A DNA stretch of 64,000 nucleotides from Oscillospiraceae bacterium. Lineage in GTDB: Bacteria; Bacillota; Clostridia; Oscillospirales; CAG-382. The DNA lies in assembly GCA_015064955.1 (NCBI GenBank), contig SVRD01000004.1:56705-120704 (forward strand). Reading direction: 5' to 3'. The position numbers were made by a program, and so were the translations under genes. The notes beneath the pieces were generated by a model. That model was given only the letters and a program-made list of their open reading frames with translations. It had not been told where the DNA came from and made no database searches. Positions 36,535 to 45,516 of the stretch are shown one piece after another; positions within the stretch are counted from its first letter, which is position 1, and each line of letters begins with the position of its first letter.

Positions 36535-36536
36535 TT

Positions 36537-36899
36537 TTACGCCTCCTGTCTTTCTCTGAGTACGATGGTTACATGAGAGGTTCTCTTGAGCACGCGGAAC
36601 GCTCTGCCCTGTGCGCGAGGACGAACTCTCTTCATGTTCTTAAGAATGCCGGGAGTCACGAAGCATTCAGCAACGTAGAGCTTTTCTACGTCCATACCGA
36701 AGTTGTGATCAGCATTTGCGATAGCGGATTTGAGGAGCTTTTCAACATCCTCGCATACCATTTTGTTGGTGTTCTTGAGGATAGCCATTGCGGTTGCAAC
36801 GTCCTTACCTCTGATAAGGTCAAGCACGATCTTGACTTTTCTCGGGGTTACCCGGAGCTGTCTGAGATATGCTCTAGATTCTCTATTTTCCACAGTCAT
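36537..36899 (-). CDS. rplV: 50S ribosomal protein L22
   Basis: 120 aa; the globular part ([19 protein letters not shown]) and the tunnel loop before HVTIVLRER are intact. It lies two bases before rpsC. Confidence 0.98.
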   Translation of the reverse strand: MTVENRESRAYLRQLRVTPRKVKIVLDLIRGKDVATAMAILKNTNKMVCEDVEKLLKSAIANADHNFGMDVEKLYVAECFVTPGILKNMKRVRPRAQGRAFRVLKRTSHVTIVLRERQEA

Positions 36900-36917
36900 T
36901 TTCTCCTTTCAACCCCA

Positions 36918-37193
36918 TTACTTATTGGAAGTCTTGGAGCCGGCGTGACCCTTGAAGGTTCTCGTGGGAGCGAACTCGCCGAGCTTGTGGCCGACCATAT
37001 CTTCTACTACGTATACCGGAACGTGCTTTCTTCCGTCGTGCACTGCGATTGTGTGACCGACAAATTCAGGGAAGATTGTGGAAGAGCGCGACCAGGTCTT
37101 GATAACTCTCTTTTCGCCCTTGTTGTTCATGTCGACAACTCTGTTGTAGAGTTTAGCTTCGACAAACGGGCCTTTTTTGATGCTTCTGCTCAT
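36918..37193 (-). CDS. rpsS: 30S ribosomal protein S19
   Basis: 91 aa; [18 protein letters not shown] and the [18 protein letters not shown] end are standard. It lies in the small-subunit head, between rplB and rplV. Confidence 0.98.
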   Translation of the reverse strand: MSRSIKKGPFVEAKLYNRVVDMNNKGEKRVIKTWSRSSTIFPEFVGHTIAVHDGRKHVPVYVVEDMVGHKLGEFAPTRTFKGHAGSKTSNK

Positions 37194-37207
37194 TATTTAT
37201 CCTCCTC

Positions 37208-38041
37208 TTATCTGTCGTTCTTTCTCTTGACGATAAACTTGTTGGTACGAGCCTTCTTGTTTCTCGTCTTATAGCCAAGAGCAGGCTTACCCCAAGGGGT
37301 AACAGGGCCGGGACGACCGATAGGCGAACGGCCTTCACCACCACCGTGGGGGTGATCTACGGGGTTCATTACGGAACCGCGTACGGTAGGACGAATACCC
37401 ATGTGTCTCTTCTTACCTGCCTTACCGATCTTGATGTTTTCGTGCTCGAGGTTACCAACCTGACCGATGGTTGCTCTGCAGTCGAGGCGGACGAGACGAA
37501 CTTCGCCGGAAGGAAGTCTTACCTGTGCCATGCCGTTTTCCTTAGCCATAAGCTGAGCTGCAGCACCTGCGGAACGAACAAGCTGTGCGCCGCGGCCGGG
37601 ATAAAGCTCGATGGAGTGGATAACGGTACCAACAGGAATTGCGCTGATGGGGAGAACGTTGCCGGGCTTAATGTCGGCATGTTCGCCGGAGTAGAGGAGC
37701 GTGCCAACGGTAACTCCGTCGGGTGCGATTGCGTAGCTCTTCTTGCCGTTTTCGTCTTCAAGGAGCATAATGTAAGCGGTACGGTTAGGATCGTATTCGA
37801 TACCGATAACCTTGTTAGCGCCCTCGCTGTATGCACGCTTGAAGTCGATGATTCTGTACTTTTTCTTGTTGCCGCCGCCGTGATGACGTACGGTGATTCT
37901 ACCGGTGTTGTTTCTGCCCGAGTGCTTCTTGAGAACAGTTACAAGAGACTTTTCGGGAGACTTCTTGGTAATCTCCGCAAAGGAGGGAGTAGTCATATTT
38001 CTGCGGGACGGGGTTGTAGGTTTGTATGTCTTAACAGCCAT
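37208..38041 (-). CDS. rplB: 50S ribosomal protein L2
   Basis: 277 aa. The peptidyl-transferase-proximal segment [15 protein letters not shown] with its key histidine is intact, as is the ending [15 protein letters not shown]. Confidence 0.98.
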   Translation of the reverse strand: MAVKTYKPTTPSRRNMTTPSFAEITKKSPEKSLVTVLKKHSGRNNTGRITVRHHGGGNKKKYRIIDFKRAYSEGANKVIGIEYDPNRTAYIMLLEDENGKKSYAIAPDGVTVGTLLYSGEHADIKPGNVLPISAIPVGTVIHSIELYPGRGAQLVRSAGAAAQLMAKENGMAQVRLPSGEVRLVRLDCRATIGQVGNLEHENIKIGKAGKKRHMGIRPTVRGSVMNPVDHPHGGGEGRSPIGRPGPVTPWGKPALGYKTRNKKARTNKFIVKRKNDR

Positions 38042-38059
38042 TTGCCACTTTCTCCTTTC

Positions 38060-38353
38060 TTACATAAGGCTATCGAAGAATTCGATGGTCTTAGAATCTG
38101 CGGTAAGCTTTACGATTGCTTTCTTCCATTCGGAAGTCTTACCTACGTGGTAGCCGACGCGCTTTGTCTTTCTCTTCATAGTGATGGTGAAAACCTTTTC
38201 GACCTGAACACCGAAGATGGTTTCAACAGCGGTCTTGATCTCAGTCTTGCTTGCGCTTGTAGGAACTTTGAAGGTGTACTTCTTGTCCTGCATGTTATTG
38301 ATAGAGGCTTCGGTGATAACCGGCTCTCTGATAATGTCGTAAACCGATTTCAT
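38060..38353 (-). CDS. rplW: 50S ribosomal protein L23
   Basis: 97 aa; YDIIREPVITEASINNMQ and KYTFKVPTSASKTEIKTAVE match the family. It sits at the tunnel exit as the trigger-factor dock. It shares one base with the rplD stop. Confidence 0.98.
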   Translation of the reverse strand: MKSVYDIIREPVITEASINNMQDKKYTFKVPTSASKTEIKTAVETIFGVQVEKVFTITMKRKTKRVGYHVGKTSEWKKAIVKLTADSKTIEFFDSLM

Positions 38354-38976
38354 TATGCGTATACCTCCTCAAGCTTTGCCAATGCATCCTTAGCGATGAC
38401 CATTTTGTCATACTTAAGAATGTCATAAACGTTGATAGTGTTAACAGGAGCGGTGATAACGCCGGGGATGTTAGCCGCAGAACCAACTACGTATTCGTTA
38501 ACATCGAGAGTAACGATCATAGCCTTGCCGTCAGCATTGATAGCGTTAAGAAAGTTGACCATGCTCTTGGTCTTGTAGCTGTCGAGCGCGATATTGTCAA
38601 CGACAATCAATTCGTTCGAAGCAACCTTAGAGGTAAGAGCGGAGAAAAGTGCAACTCTCTTGAGCTTCTTGTTGATGCTGACGCGGTAGCATCTGGGCTT
38701 GGGGCCGAGCGCAATACCGCCGTGGGTCCACTGAGGAGCACGGGTCGAACCCTGTCTCGCTCTGCCGGTACCCTTCTGACGCCAAGGCTTTCTGCCGCCG
38801 CCTCTTACTTCACTTCTGGTAAGAGTGGACTGAGTACCCTGACGCTGATTGAGCAAATATGCTCTGACAACGGAGTGAACTGCTGCATTATTGATTTCAG
38901 CAGCGAAAATCTTATCGGAAAGAGTGACTTCGCCACAAACCTTTCCTTCCATGTTTAAAACGTTAACTGTAGGCAT
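38353..38976 (-). CDS. rplD: 50S ribosomal protein L4
   Basis: 207 aa with the extended loop rich in Arg/Gly (GGGRKPWRQKGTGRARQGSTR). In gammaproteobacteria L4 represses the S10 operon through its leader; whether it does so here is unknown. Confidence 0.98.
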   Translation of the reverse strand: MPTVNVLNMEGKVCGEVTLSDKIFAAEINNAAVHSVVRAYLLNQRQGTQSTLTRSEVRGGGRKPWRQKGTGRARQGSTRAPQWTHGGIALGPKPRCYRVSINKKLKRVALFSALTSKVASNELIVVDNIALDSYKTKSMVNFLNAINADGKAMIVTLDVNEYVVGSAANIPGVITAPVNTINVYDILKYDKMVIAKDALAKLEEVYA

Positions 38977-38994
38977 TTCTTTTCCTCCTTCCGC

Positions 38995-39621
38995 TTATTT
39001 CACAGTGCTGCGGAGGTAAACGATTCCACCCTTTGCACCGGGAACAGCGCCCTTGACAGCAATAAGATTGTTGTCGGGGTCGATCTTCACGATTTCGAGG
39101 TTGAGCATCGTTACCTGCTCGTTACCGTACTGACCAGCCATCTTCTTGTTCTTGAAGATACGAGCAGGGTCAATAACACCCATGGATCCGGACTGACGGT
39201 GAACAGGACCTGTACCGTGAGTCATTCTGAGTCTGTGGAGACCCCATCTCTTGATTGCGCCGGAGTAGCCGTGGCCCTTGGTGATACCGGTAATGTCGAC
39301 CTTTTCGCCAACTTCGAAGGTATCAGCAGTGACAACGTCGCCAACATTCAATGCGGAGCAGTCGTCGAGGCGGAATTCCTTGAGGTACTTTTTGAAGGAA
39401 ACCTCAGCCTTTTCGAAAACGCCCTTCTGGGGCTTGTTGAGCTTTCTCTCGGAAATATCCGAGTAGCCAAGCTGAACAGCTTCGTAGCCGTTCTTTTCGT
39501 TCGTTCTCTTCTGAACGACAACGCAGGGACCTGCGCTGATGACAGTAACAGGGATAACCTTGCCCTTTTCATCAAAGAGCTGAGTCATACCGAGCTTTCT
39601 GCCGATGATGCCTTTTTTCAT
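38995..39621 (-). CDS. rplC: 50S ribosomal protein L3
   Basis: 208 aa; MKKGIIGRKLGMTQLFDEKGKVI start and the loop HRQSGSMGVIDPARIFKNKKM. It is preceded by the largest gap in the operon (73 bases), which contains a short hairpin. Confidence 0.98.
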   Translation of the reverse strand: MKKGIIGRKLGMTQLFDEKGKVIPVTVISAGPCVVVQKRTNEKNGYEAVQLGYSDISERKLNKPQKGVFEKAEVSFKKYLKEFRLDDCSALNVGDVVTADTFEVGEKVDITGITKGHGYSGAIKRWGLHRLRMTHGTGPVHRQSGSMGVIDPARIFKNKKMAGQYGNEQVTMLNLEIVKIDPDNNLIAVKGAVPGAKGGIVYLRSTVK

Positions 39622-39639
39622 TCTATTATCCTCCTTAGG

Positions 39640-39674
39640 TTATTGGTTGAAGCGCCAAACGCGCATCAACGTGA
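39640..39674 (-). other. Hairpin in the rpsJ-rplC spacer
   Basis: On the minus strand, TTGATGCGC and GCGCTTCAA can pair around GTTTG with one T-T mismatch. No T run follows, so it is not a terminator; it may affect mRNA processing or rplC translation. Confidence 0.35.
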
Positions 39675-39694
39675 CCTTAATTTGACAAATGTGA

Positions 39695-40006
39695 TTAGAT
39701 TTCGATGTTGAAATCTACGCCGGCGGGGAGATCGGTGCTCATAAGAGCTTCTACGCAAGCCTTAGAGGGCTTGATGATGTCGATAAGGCGCTTGTGAGTT
39801 CTGTATTCGAACTGTTCGCGGCTATCCTTGTACTTGTGAACTGCACGAAGGATGGTGATGATTTCCTTATCGGTAGGAAGAGGAATGGGACCGGAAACGG
39901 TAGCACCGTTGCGCTTTGCGGTTTCAACGATCTTCTCTGCTGCACGATCGATAAGAGTGTGATCGTAGCTCTTGAGACGGATTCTGATTTTGTCTTTCTT
40001 TGCCAT
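39695..40006 (-). CDS. rpsJ: 30S ribosomal protein S10
   Basis: 103 aa; [23 protein letters not shown] and the loop with [16 protein letters not shown] are conserved. It also acts with NusB in antitermination. First gene of the supercluster, after a structured leader; GGAGG lies 8 bases before the ATG. Confidence 0.98.
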   Translation of the reverse strand: MAKKDKIRIRLKSYDHTLIDRAAEKIVETAKRNGATVSGPIPLPTDKEIITILRAVHKYKDSREQFEYRTHKRLIDIIKPSKACVEALMSTDLPAGVDFNIEI

Positions 40007-40186
40007 GGGTTTGCCTCCAAATATAAAATAATGAAATGATTTGACGGCAGAGCCTTGAACACTGTGCCGGGCGTTTCGTTAAACACCCTTAAAAAATGCT
40101 CGAAGCCTGCGCCCGATTGTCGGACATACTCTGCCGTAGTTACCTGCCGTATGGCAGCAATCTACAGCTTCATCGCACACCAAGCG
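40007..40186 (-). ncRNA. Structured 5' leader of the ribosomal supercluster
   Basis: About 180 bases between the predicted transcription start and rpsJ. A 9-bp perfect long-range helix closes it: ACGGCAGAG (40137-40129) with CTCTGCCGT (40052-40044). Inside are CCGA-CAA-TCGG (40123-40113) and GGGTGTTT-AACG-AAACGCCC (40088-40069); the latter pairs completely only as minus-strand RNA because of a G-U pair. Upstream, CTGCC-ATAC-GGCAG (40157-40144) contains a second copy of ACGGCAG that could compete for the same 3' strand. This suggests a regulatory switch, perhaps bound by a ribosomal protein. It does not look like the known gammaproteobacterial S10 leader as far as can be judged by eye. Confidence 0.55.
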
Positions 40187-40192
40187 GAAACG

Positions 40193-40221
40193 ATTGTACC
40201 ACATACAGTAATAAAAAGCAA
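40193..40221 (-). promoter_or_regulatory. Predicted promoter of the ribosomal supercluster
   Basis: On the minus strand TTGCTT (40216-40221), 17-base spacer and TACAAT (40193-40198), preceded by TGTGG. Confidence 0.7.
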
Positions 40222-40322
40222 TAGGAGTTGACGAATTCATATGTAAACAATTTGTGAACAAAAACAGGATGTTTTTTCAATAGCAAAAAGTGCAAAAAGT
40301 TGATAAAAATACCGAAAAGGGA

Positions 40323-40350
40323 TTTACAAAACAGATATTTCTGTTATAAT
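40323..40350 (+). promoter_or_regulatory. Predicted promoter of the TSCPD gene
   Basis: TTTACA (40323-40328), 16-base spacer, perfect TATAAT (40345-40350), divergent from the ribosomal promoter. Confidence 0.65.
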
Positions 40351-40395
40351 GATTTTAATAGTATATTATATATAATAAAAGGAAGACAAAATCGC

Positions 40396-40650
40396 ATGAA
40401 AATCGAAAGAGCCAACAAGGGCGTTTGCTCGAGAAGCATCACCTTTGACATCGATAGCGACCACAAAGTAACAAATATTTCCTTTGCGGGCGGCTGTAAC
40501 GGCAACCTCAAGGGCGTTTCCGCGCTTTGCGAGGGTATGCTTGCAGAAGAAATCATTTCGAGATGCAAGGGCATCAAGTGCGGATTTAAAAATACCAGCT
40601 GTCCCGACCAGCTCGCAGAGGCTTTAGAGGAAGCTATTAAAAACATCTGA
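40396..40650 (+). CDS. TSCPD domain protein
   Basis: 84 aa from ATG 40396; the frame is open from 40300, but that part precedes and spans the promoter. It matches the clostridial TSCPD family (TIGR03905-like): CSRSITFDID, FAGGCNGNLKGVSALCEGM and the name-giving TSCPDQLAEAL near the end. Several conserved cysteines hint at metal or redox chemistry. The family function is unknown; related domains occur at the end of some ribonucleotide reductases. Confidence 0.9.
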   Translation: MKIERANKGVCSRSITFDIDSDHKVTNISFAGGCNGNLKGVSALCEGMLAEEIISRCKGIKCGFKNTSCPDQLAEALEEAIKNI

Positions 40651-40671
40651 TTTATTTGGAGGATTTGAGGA

Positions 40672-42393
40672 ATGTACAACGAATTCAAAAAATGGCTTAA
40701 TTCCGATAAGGTGGACGATGATTCCAAAAAAATATTATTGTCAATCAAGGATGACGAAACCGCAATAGCCGAAAGATTTGCAATTCCTATGAGTTTCGGT
40801 ACCGCAGGGTTAAGAAGCACTATGGACGTGGGCATTTCCAAAATGAACGTTTATACCGTTGCTCAGACCACTCAGGGCTTGGCAGAGCTTGTTATTTCCG
40901 CCAACGGTCAGGAAAGAGGAGTTGCGGTTTGTTACGACAGCAGAAACAATTCCGATTTGTTCGCAAAAACCGCCGCAAGCGTTTTAACGGCAAACGGCAT
41001 TAAGGTTTATTTATTTGACGGCATTCGCCCCACTCCCGAGCTTTCCTTCGCAATACTTCATTACAACTGCATCGCAGGTATTAACGTAACTGCCTCGCAC
41101 AATCCCAAGGAATACAACGGATATAAGGTTTATTGGGAAGACGGTGCACAGTTACCCCCCGAGCACGCAAGTGTTGTTTCGGAGAAGGCTGCTGCAACCG
41201 ATATTTTCGACGGCGTCAAGAAAATGTGTCTCGACGAAGCCGAAAAGAAAGGTTTATTGGTTATGATCGGCGATGAATGCGACGAGGCATTTCTTAAAGA
41301 AGTACTCGATTGCAGACTGGATGCCGAAAACACAAGAAAATACGGCAACGACGCAAAGCTCGCATACACCGCGCTCCACGGCACCGGCTACAAGCTTGTT
41401 CCCGAAGCACTCAAGCGTTGCGGTATAGATAATCTTATCACTGTCGAAAGTCAGATGATCCCCGACGGCGACTTCCCCACCGTAGCTTCCCCCAACCCCG
41501 AAAACAGAGAATGCTTTGAAGCCGCTATCGCAAAGATTGATTCCGAGGGCATCGACTGCGGAGCGATCATCGCCACCGACCCCGACGCAGACAGAATCGG
41601 ACTTGCAATAAAGAACGACAAAGGCGAATTCTTTGCTCTCAACGGAAACCAGATAGGCGCGTTGCTTATCGACCATATTATTAAAATAAGGAAGAAAAAC
41701 GGCAATCTCCCCGAAAATGCCTGTGCGATCAAATCGGTCGTATCCTCTAACCTTTTCGACGCAATCTGTGAAAAGAACGGCGTAAGACACATCAGCGTTC
41801 TTACCGGATTCAAATACATCGGCGAAAAAATCAAGCTTTGGGCTACAGACGGCAGCAACACCTTTATATTCGGCTACGAGGAAAGCCAGGGCTATCTTTC
41901 GGCAGGATACGCACGCGACAAGGACGCAGTCGGCGCAAGCGTTTTGGTAGCGGAAATGGTTTGCCGTCATTACGCAGAGGGCAGAACCGTTTACGAAGCA
42001 CTCCAAAGCATTTACAACGAATACGGCATATACAAGGAAAGCGTTCTTAACGTAAAGATCACGGGTATCGACCCGATGGGTCTTATGAGTGAAATAATGG
42101 CAGGTATCCGCAAGAACAGCATCGACTGTTTCGGCGGACTTAAGGTTACGGCACAAAGAGATTATTCCACCGGAATAATCAAATACGCCGACGGAAGCGA
42201 AGCATCCACCGGACTGCCCGCGAGCAATATGCTTTACTACGAATTGGAGGGCGGCTCTGCCGTGATCATTCGTCCCTCCGGCACCGAGCCCAAGATCAAG
42301 GCATATATTCTTGTTCGCGCAGAAAGCGAAGCAGAGGCAAACGAGCTCACCGAAAGGCTCACAAGCGACAGCAAGCAGATGCTCAACAAATAA
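40672..42393 (+). CDS. Phosphoglucomutase/phosphomannomutase-type phospho-sugar mutase
   Basis: 573 aa, typical of the long Gram-positive alpha-phosphoglucomutases such as PgcA. The phospho-serine is about Ser142 in NVTASHNPKEYNGYKVYW, the metal loop is DPDADRIGLAI, the sugar loop GYEESQGYLS, and the phosphate loop RPSGTEPKIKAYI. It interconverts sugar 1- and 6-phosphates, linking glycan breakdown to glycolysis and cell-wall precursors. It follows the TSCPD gene by 21 bases and precedes an alpha-mannosidase gene by 52, suggesting a mannoside or glucoside catabolic unit. Confidence 0.94.
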   Translation: MYNEFKKWLNSDKVDDDSKKILLSIKDDETAIAERFAIPMSFGTAGLRSTMDVGISKMNVYTVAQTTQGLAELVISANGQERGVAVCYDSRNNSDLFAKTAASVLTANGIKVYLFDGIRPTPELSFAILHYNCIAGINVTASHNPKEYNGYKVYWEDGAQLPPEHASVVSEKAAATDIFDGVKKMCLDEAEKKGLLVMIGDECDEAFLKEVLDCRLDAENTRKYGNDAKLAYTALHGTGYKLVPEALKRCGIDNLITVESQMIPDGDFPTVASPNPENRECFEAAIAKIDSEGIDCGAIIATDPDADRIGLAIKNDKGEFFALNGNQIGALLIDHIIKIRKKNGNLPENACAIKSVVSSNLFDAICEKNGVRHISVLTGFKYIGEKIKLWATDGSNTFIFGYEESQGYLSAGYARDKDAVGASVLVAEMVCRHYAEGRTVYEALQSIYNEYGIYKESVLNVKITGIDPMGLMSEIMAGIRKNSIDCFGGLKVTAQRDYSTGIIKYADGSEASTGLPASNMLYYELEGGSAVIIRPSGTEPKIKAYILVRAESEAEANELTERLTSDSKQMLNK

Positions 42394-42445
42394 TCAAGCG
42401 TTTCCGAGGCATCTGTCTCGGAAACACTTTTAAGAGGTATAAATT

Positions 42446-45355
42446 ATGGATGAAAGACTTCAAAAGCTTTTTGACGAGATATACACACCTATTACCGATT
42501 TTAAAGTAACAGCCTATATCACCGAAGAGCCTCTCACCTATGGTGACAGACTTTCGGGCAAAAAAGAAGAGCTTGTCAGCGGAAAACGTTGGGGCAAGCT
42601 TTGGGATTGCGCCTGGATGAATATGAAAGCCGAAATCCCGAATGATATCCCGCTCGAAAACATAGCGTTTTTGCTCGACGTTGGCGGCGAGGGCTGTGTA
42701 TTTGATAAAAACGGTGTTCCCTTCAAGGGCATCACAAACAAAGACAGCTGGTATTCATTCCATTTGGGTGTGCCGGGAAAGATCGTCGTTTTCCCCGACA
42801 GTGAAATGCTGAACGGCGGCAATATCGATATTTGGGTCGATTGCGGCGCAAACGACCTTTTCGGTGAGGACGAAAACTGTCCGCTCGATAAGATCGGTGT
42901 TCTTCACAGAGCGCAAATCGCTTCGACCGATATGAAAAAGCGCGAGCTTTACTACGACCTCGAGGTGATTTGGCATCTCGCAGAGGCGACAAAGGACGAA
43001 GCGCTGAAGGCCGAGGCTGCAAAATGCTTCGAGGATGCAATAAGCGCATACAACGAAAGCATCGAAGCGGCTTTTGAGATCACAAAGAAATTCCTTTCCC
43101 AAAAAAGCGAAAGTGATTTCAGAATCACCGCACTCGGACACGCTCACATCGACTTGGCTTGGCTTTGGCCGATACGCGAAACCAAGCGTAAGGCGGCGCG
43201 CACCTTTGCGACTGTTTTGAGAAACAGTGAAAGATATAAAAATTATCTTTTCGGAGTGAGCCAGCCTCAGATGCTCGAATGGATACGTGACGAACACCCC
43301 GAACTTTACAAGGGTATGAAGGAGCTTTACGAAAACGGACGGCTTGAGCTCCAGGGCGGTTTTTGGGTCGAAAGCGACACAAACGTACCTTCCGGCGAGA
43401 GCCTTGTACGTCAAATGCTTTACGGCAAGAGATTCTTCAAGGAAGAATTCGGATACGAGCAGGAGATGCTTTGGATTCCCGATGTGTTCGGATACACCGC
43501 ACAGCTTCCGCAGATAATGGCAAAAAGCGGAGTGAAATACTTCCTTACCATAAAAATGAGCTGGAACGCGGTGAACCTCTTCCCTTACAGCACTTTTAAC
43601 TGGAAGGGCTTGGACGGCTCAACAATACTCACACACATGCCTCCCGAGGGCAACTATAACAGCGCGGCACGTGCCGAATCGATGATCATTACCGAGGAGA
43701 AATTCCGCGAACGCGAGATCGACAACCGTTCGATGCTTCTTTACGGCATCGGCGATGGCGGCGGCGGTCCCGGAATGGAGCATCTCGAACGACTCGAGCG
43801 CGAATATGATCTTGTCGGTCTTCCCAAGGTGAAGCAAGGCTTTGCAATAGACTTTTTCCGTGATATCGAAAAAGACAAGGACAAATTCCCGAGCTATTCG
43901 GGCGAGCTTTATCTCGAAAAGCATCAAGGCACCTACACCACACAATCGAGAAACAAGCGAAACAACAGAAAATGCGAATTCGGGTTCCATGATGCAGAGA
44001 TTATGTCAACCATTTCTACTTTGTTCGGCAAATCGGTTCACCCGAAAAACGAGCTCGAAGTGCTTTGGAAAGAGGTTCTGCTTTATCAGTTCCACGACAT
44101 TATCCCCGGCAGTTCGATAAAGCGTGTATACGATGAAACCGATGTAAGATATGCATATATTCTCGGCGAGATCAAGCGCATAGAAAACGATGCATTCAAG
44201 TCGTTAAGTATCGGAAAAGGCAAGACATATTTCAATCCGGCACCGTTTGCATTTAACGGTTATATCAAGAATTCCGACGGCGGTTATGACTGTTTGAAGC
44301 TCAACGCGATGAGCTTCGGCAAGGCTTGCGAGGACGATAACGGCGCAGTTTCGATTAACGGAAACAGCATCGAAAATAACAAAATCAAGGTTATTTTCAA
44401 CGAAAACGGCGGTATAGATTCGGTTGTCGGCAAGTGTGACGGATTTGAGTATTTACGCGGCGAAGGCAACGTTCTTACCGCTTATTCCGACACTATGAAC
44501 GCTTGGGAGGTACCTGCGGACTATGCCGTAAATCCGCGCCAAAGGCTTGCGGTGCAGTCGGTTTCACAGCGTGTTGTCGACGGAGTCGCAGAAAGGACCA
44601 CGGTTTACACAATAAACGGAAGCACGGTCACCCAGACAGCTACAATATACCCCGAGAGCACAAGAATCGATTTTGTCACCGAGGTTGATTGGCAGGAGAC
44701 TCACCAAATGCTCAGAGCGGCGTTCCCGATGTCCGCACAGAGCGACGAGGCGAGATGCGATATTCAGTACGGCAGTATTCTTCGCCCGACCCACAAGCGC
44801 GACAGCTTTGCCGCGGCGAAAAAGGAGATCTGTGCTCACAAATGGATCGATATTTCCGACGACAGCCACGGCGGTGCTTTAATAAACGACTGCAAATACG
44901 GCTATCGTGTCTGGGACAGCGTTCTCGATATCAACCTTTTGAGAAGCAGTATGTATCCCGGCAAGGACGCAGACAAGGGCAAGCATACATTCACCTATTC
45001 GCTCTATCTGCACAAAGATAATTATGTCAACTCGCTCAACGCCGAGGGATATGCTTTGAACAATCCCCCCAAGGCGTTTGACGGAGAGGTTGATAAAGAG
45101 CTTCTCGGCAAGCAGTTGTTCGGTTGTGATGCGGAAAATATTGCAATCGATTGGGTCAAACCCGCAGAGGACGGCAACGGTATTATCATACGCGCTTATG
45201 AATTCGCAGGCAAGAATGCAAAGGCGAGATTCTCGGCGCTCGATTCCTTCGGTCTCACAAAGTGTTATCTTTGCGATCTGCTTGAAAACGTCGGTTGCGA
45301 GATAGACGAGATCGAATTTAAGCCCTACGAAATTCACACGGTCAAAATGGTATAG
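42446..45355 (+). CDS. Alpha-mannosidase, glycoside hydrolase family 38
   Basis: 969 aa without a signal peptide, so it acts in the cytoplasm. Catalytic features are the zinc ligands in GHAHIDLAWLWP (His234, Asp236), the nucleophile Asp346 in WIPDVFGYTAQLPQ and the later zinc histidine candidate in YQFHDIIPGSS. The C-terminal beta domains extend from about residue 630. It cleaves terminal alpha-mannose from imported oligosaccharides, probably from N-glycans or yeast mannan. It lies downstream of the phospho-sugar mutase and before a terminator. Confidence 0.95.
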   Translation: MDERLQKLFDEIYTPITDFKVTAYITEEPLTYGDRLSGKKEELVSGKRWGKLWDCAWMNMKAEIPNDIPLENIAFLLDVGGEGCVFDKNGVPFKGITNKDSWYSFHLGVPGKIVVFPDSEMLNGGNIDIWVDCGANDLFGEDENCPLDKIGVLHRAQIASTDMKKRELYYDLEVIWHLAEATKDEALKAEAAKCFEDAISAYNESIEAAFEITKKFLSQKSESDFRITALGHAHIDLAWLWPIRETKRKAARTFATVLRNSERYKNYLFGVSQPQMLEWIRDEHPELYKGMKELYENGRLELQGGFWVESDTNVPSGESLVRQMLYGKRFFKEEFGYEQEMLWIPDVFGYTAQLPQIMAKSGVKYFLTIKMSWNAVNLFPYSTFNWKGLDGSTILTHMPPEGNYNSAARAESMIITEEKFREREIDNRSMLLYGIGDGGGGPGMEHLERLEREYDLVGLPKVKQGFAIDFFRDIEKDKDKFPSYSGELYLEKHQGTYTTQSRNKRNNRKCEFGFHDAEIMSTISTLFGKSVHPKNELEVLWKEVLLYQFHDIIPGSSIKRVYDETDVRYAYILGEIKRIENDAFKSLSIGKGKTYFNPAPFAFNGYIKNSDGGYDCLKLNAMSFGKACEDDNGAVSINGNSIENNKIKVIFNENGGIDSVVGKCDGFEYLRGEGNVLTAYSDTMNAWEVPADYAVNPRQRLAVQSVSQRVVDGVAERTTVYTINGSTVTQTATIYPESTRIDFVTEVDWQETHQMLRAAFPMSAQSDEARCDIQYGSILRPTHKRDSFAAAKKEICAHKWIDISDDSHGGALINDCKYGYRVWDSVLDINLLRSSMYPGKDADKGKHTFTYSLYLHKDNYVNSLNAEGYALNNPPKAFDGEVDKELLGKQLFGCDAENIAIDWVKPAEDGNGIIIRAYEFAGKNAKARFSALDSFGLTKCYLCDLLENVGCEIDEIEFKPYEIHTVKMV

Positions 45356-45365
45356 TCTACAAAAG

Positions 45366-45394
45366 AGGCGTTGGAAACACTGTTTTCGACGCCT
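45366..45394 (+). terminator. Terminator of the TSCPD-mutase-mannosidase unit
   Basis: A 12-bp stem with two G-T pairs (AGGCGTTGGAAA / TTTTCGACGCCT) and a 5-base loop, followed by TTCTTTATT. Confidence 0.8.
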
Positions 45395-45451
45395 TTCTTT
45401 ATTAAATTGCGGTTGTTATTTGATTGTTTACAATTTAAATGATAATTTTTG

Positions 45452-45481
45452 TTGACAACGGAGCAAAAAATGTATTATCAT
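45452..45481 (+). promoter_or_regulatory. Predicted promoter of the ABC exporter
   Basis: Perfect TTGACA (45452-45457), 18-base spacer and TATCAT (45476-45481). Confidence 0.55.
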
Positions 45482-45516
45482 AATGTCTGCACATTTATTA
45501 TGGAAAGAGGATTTTT

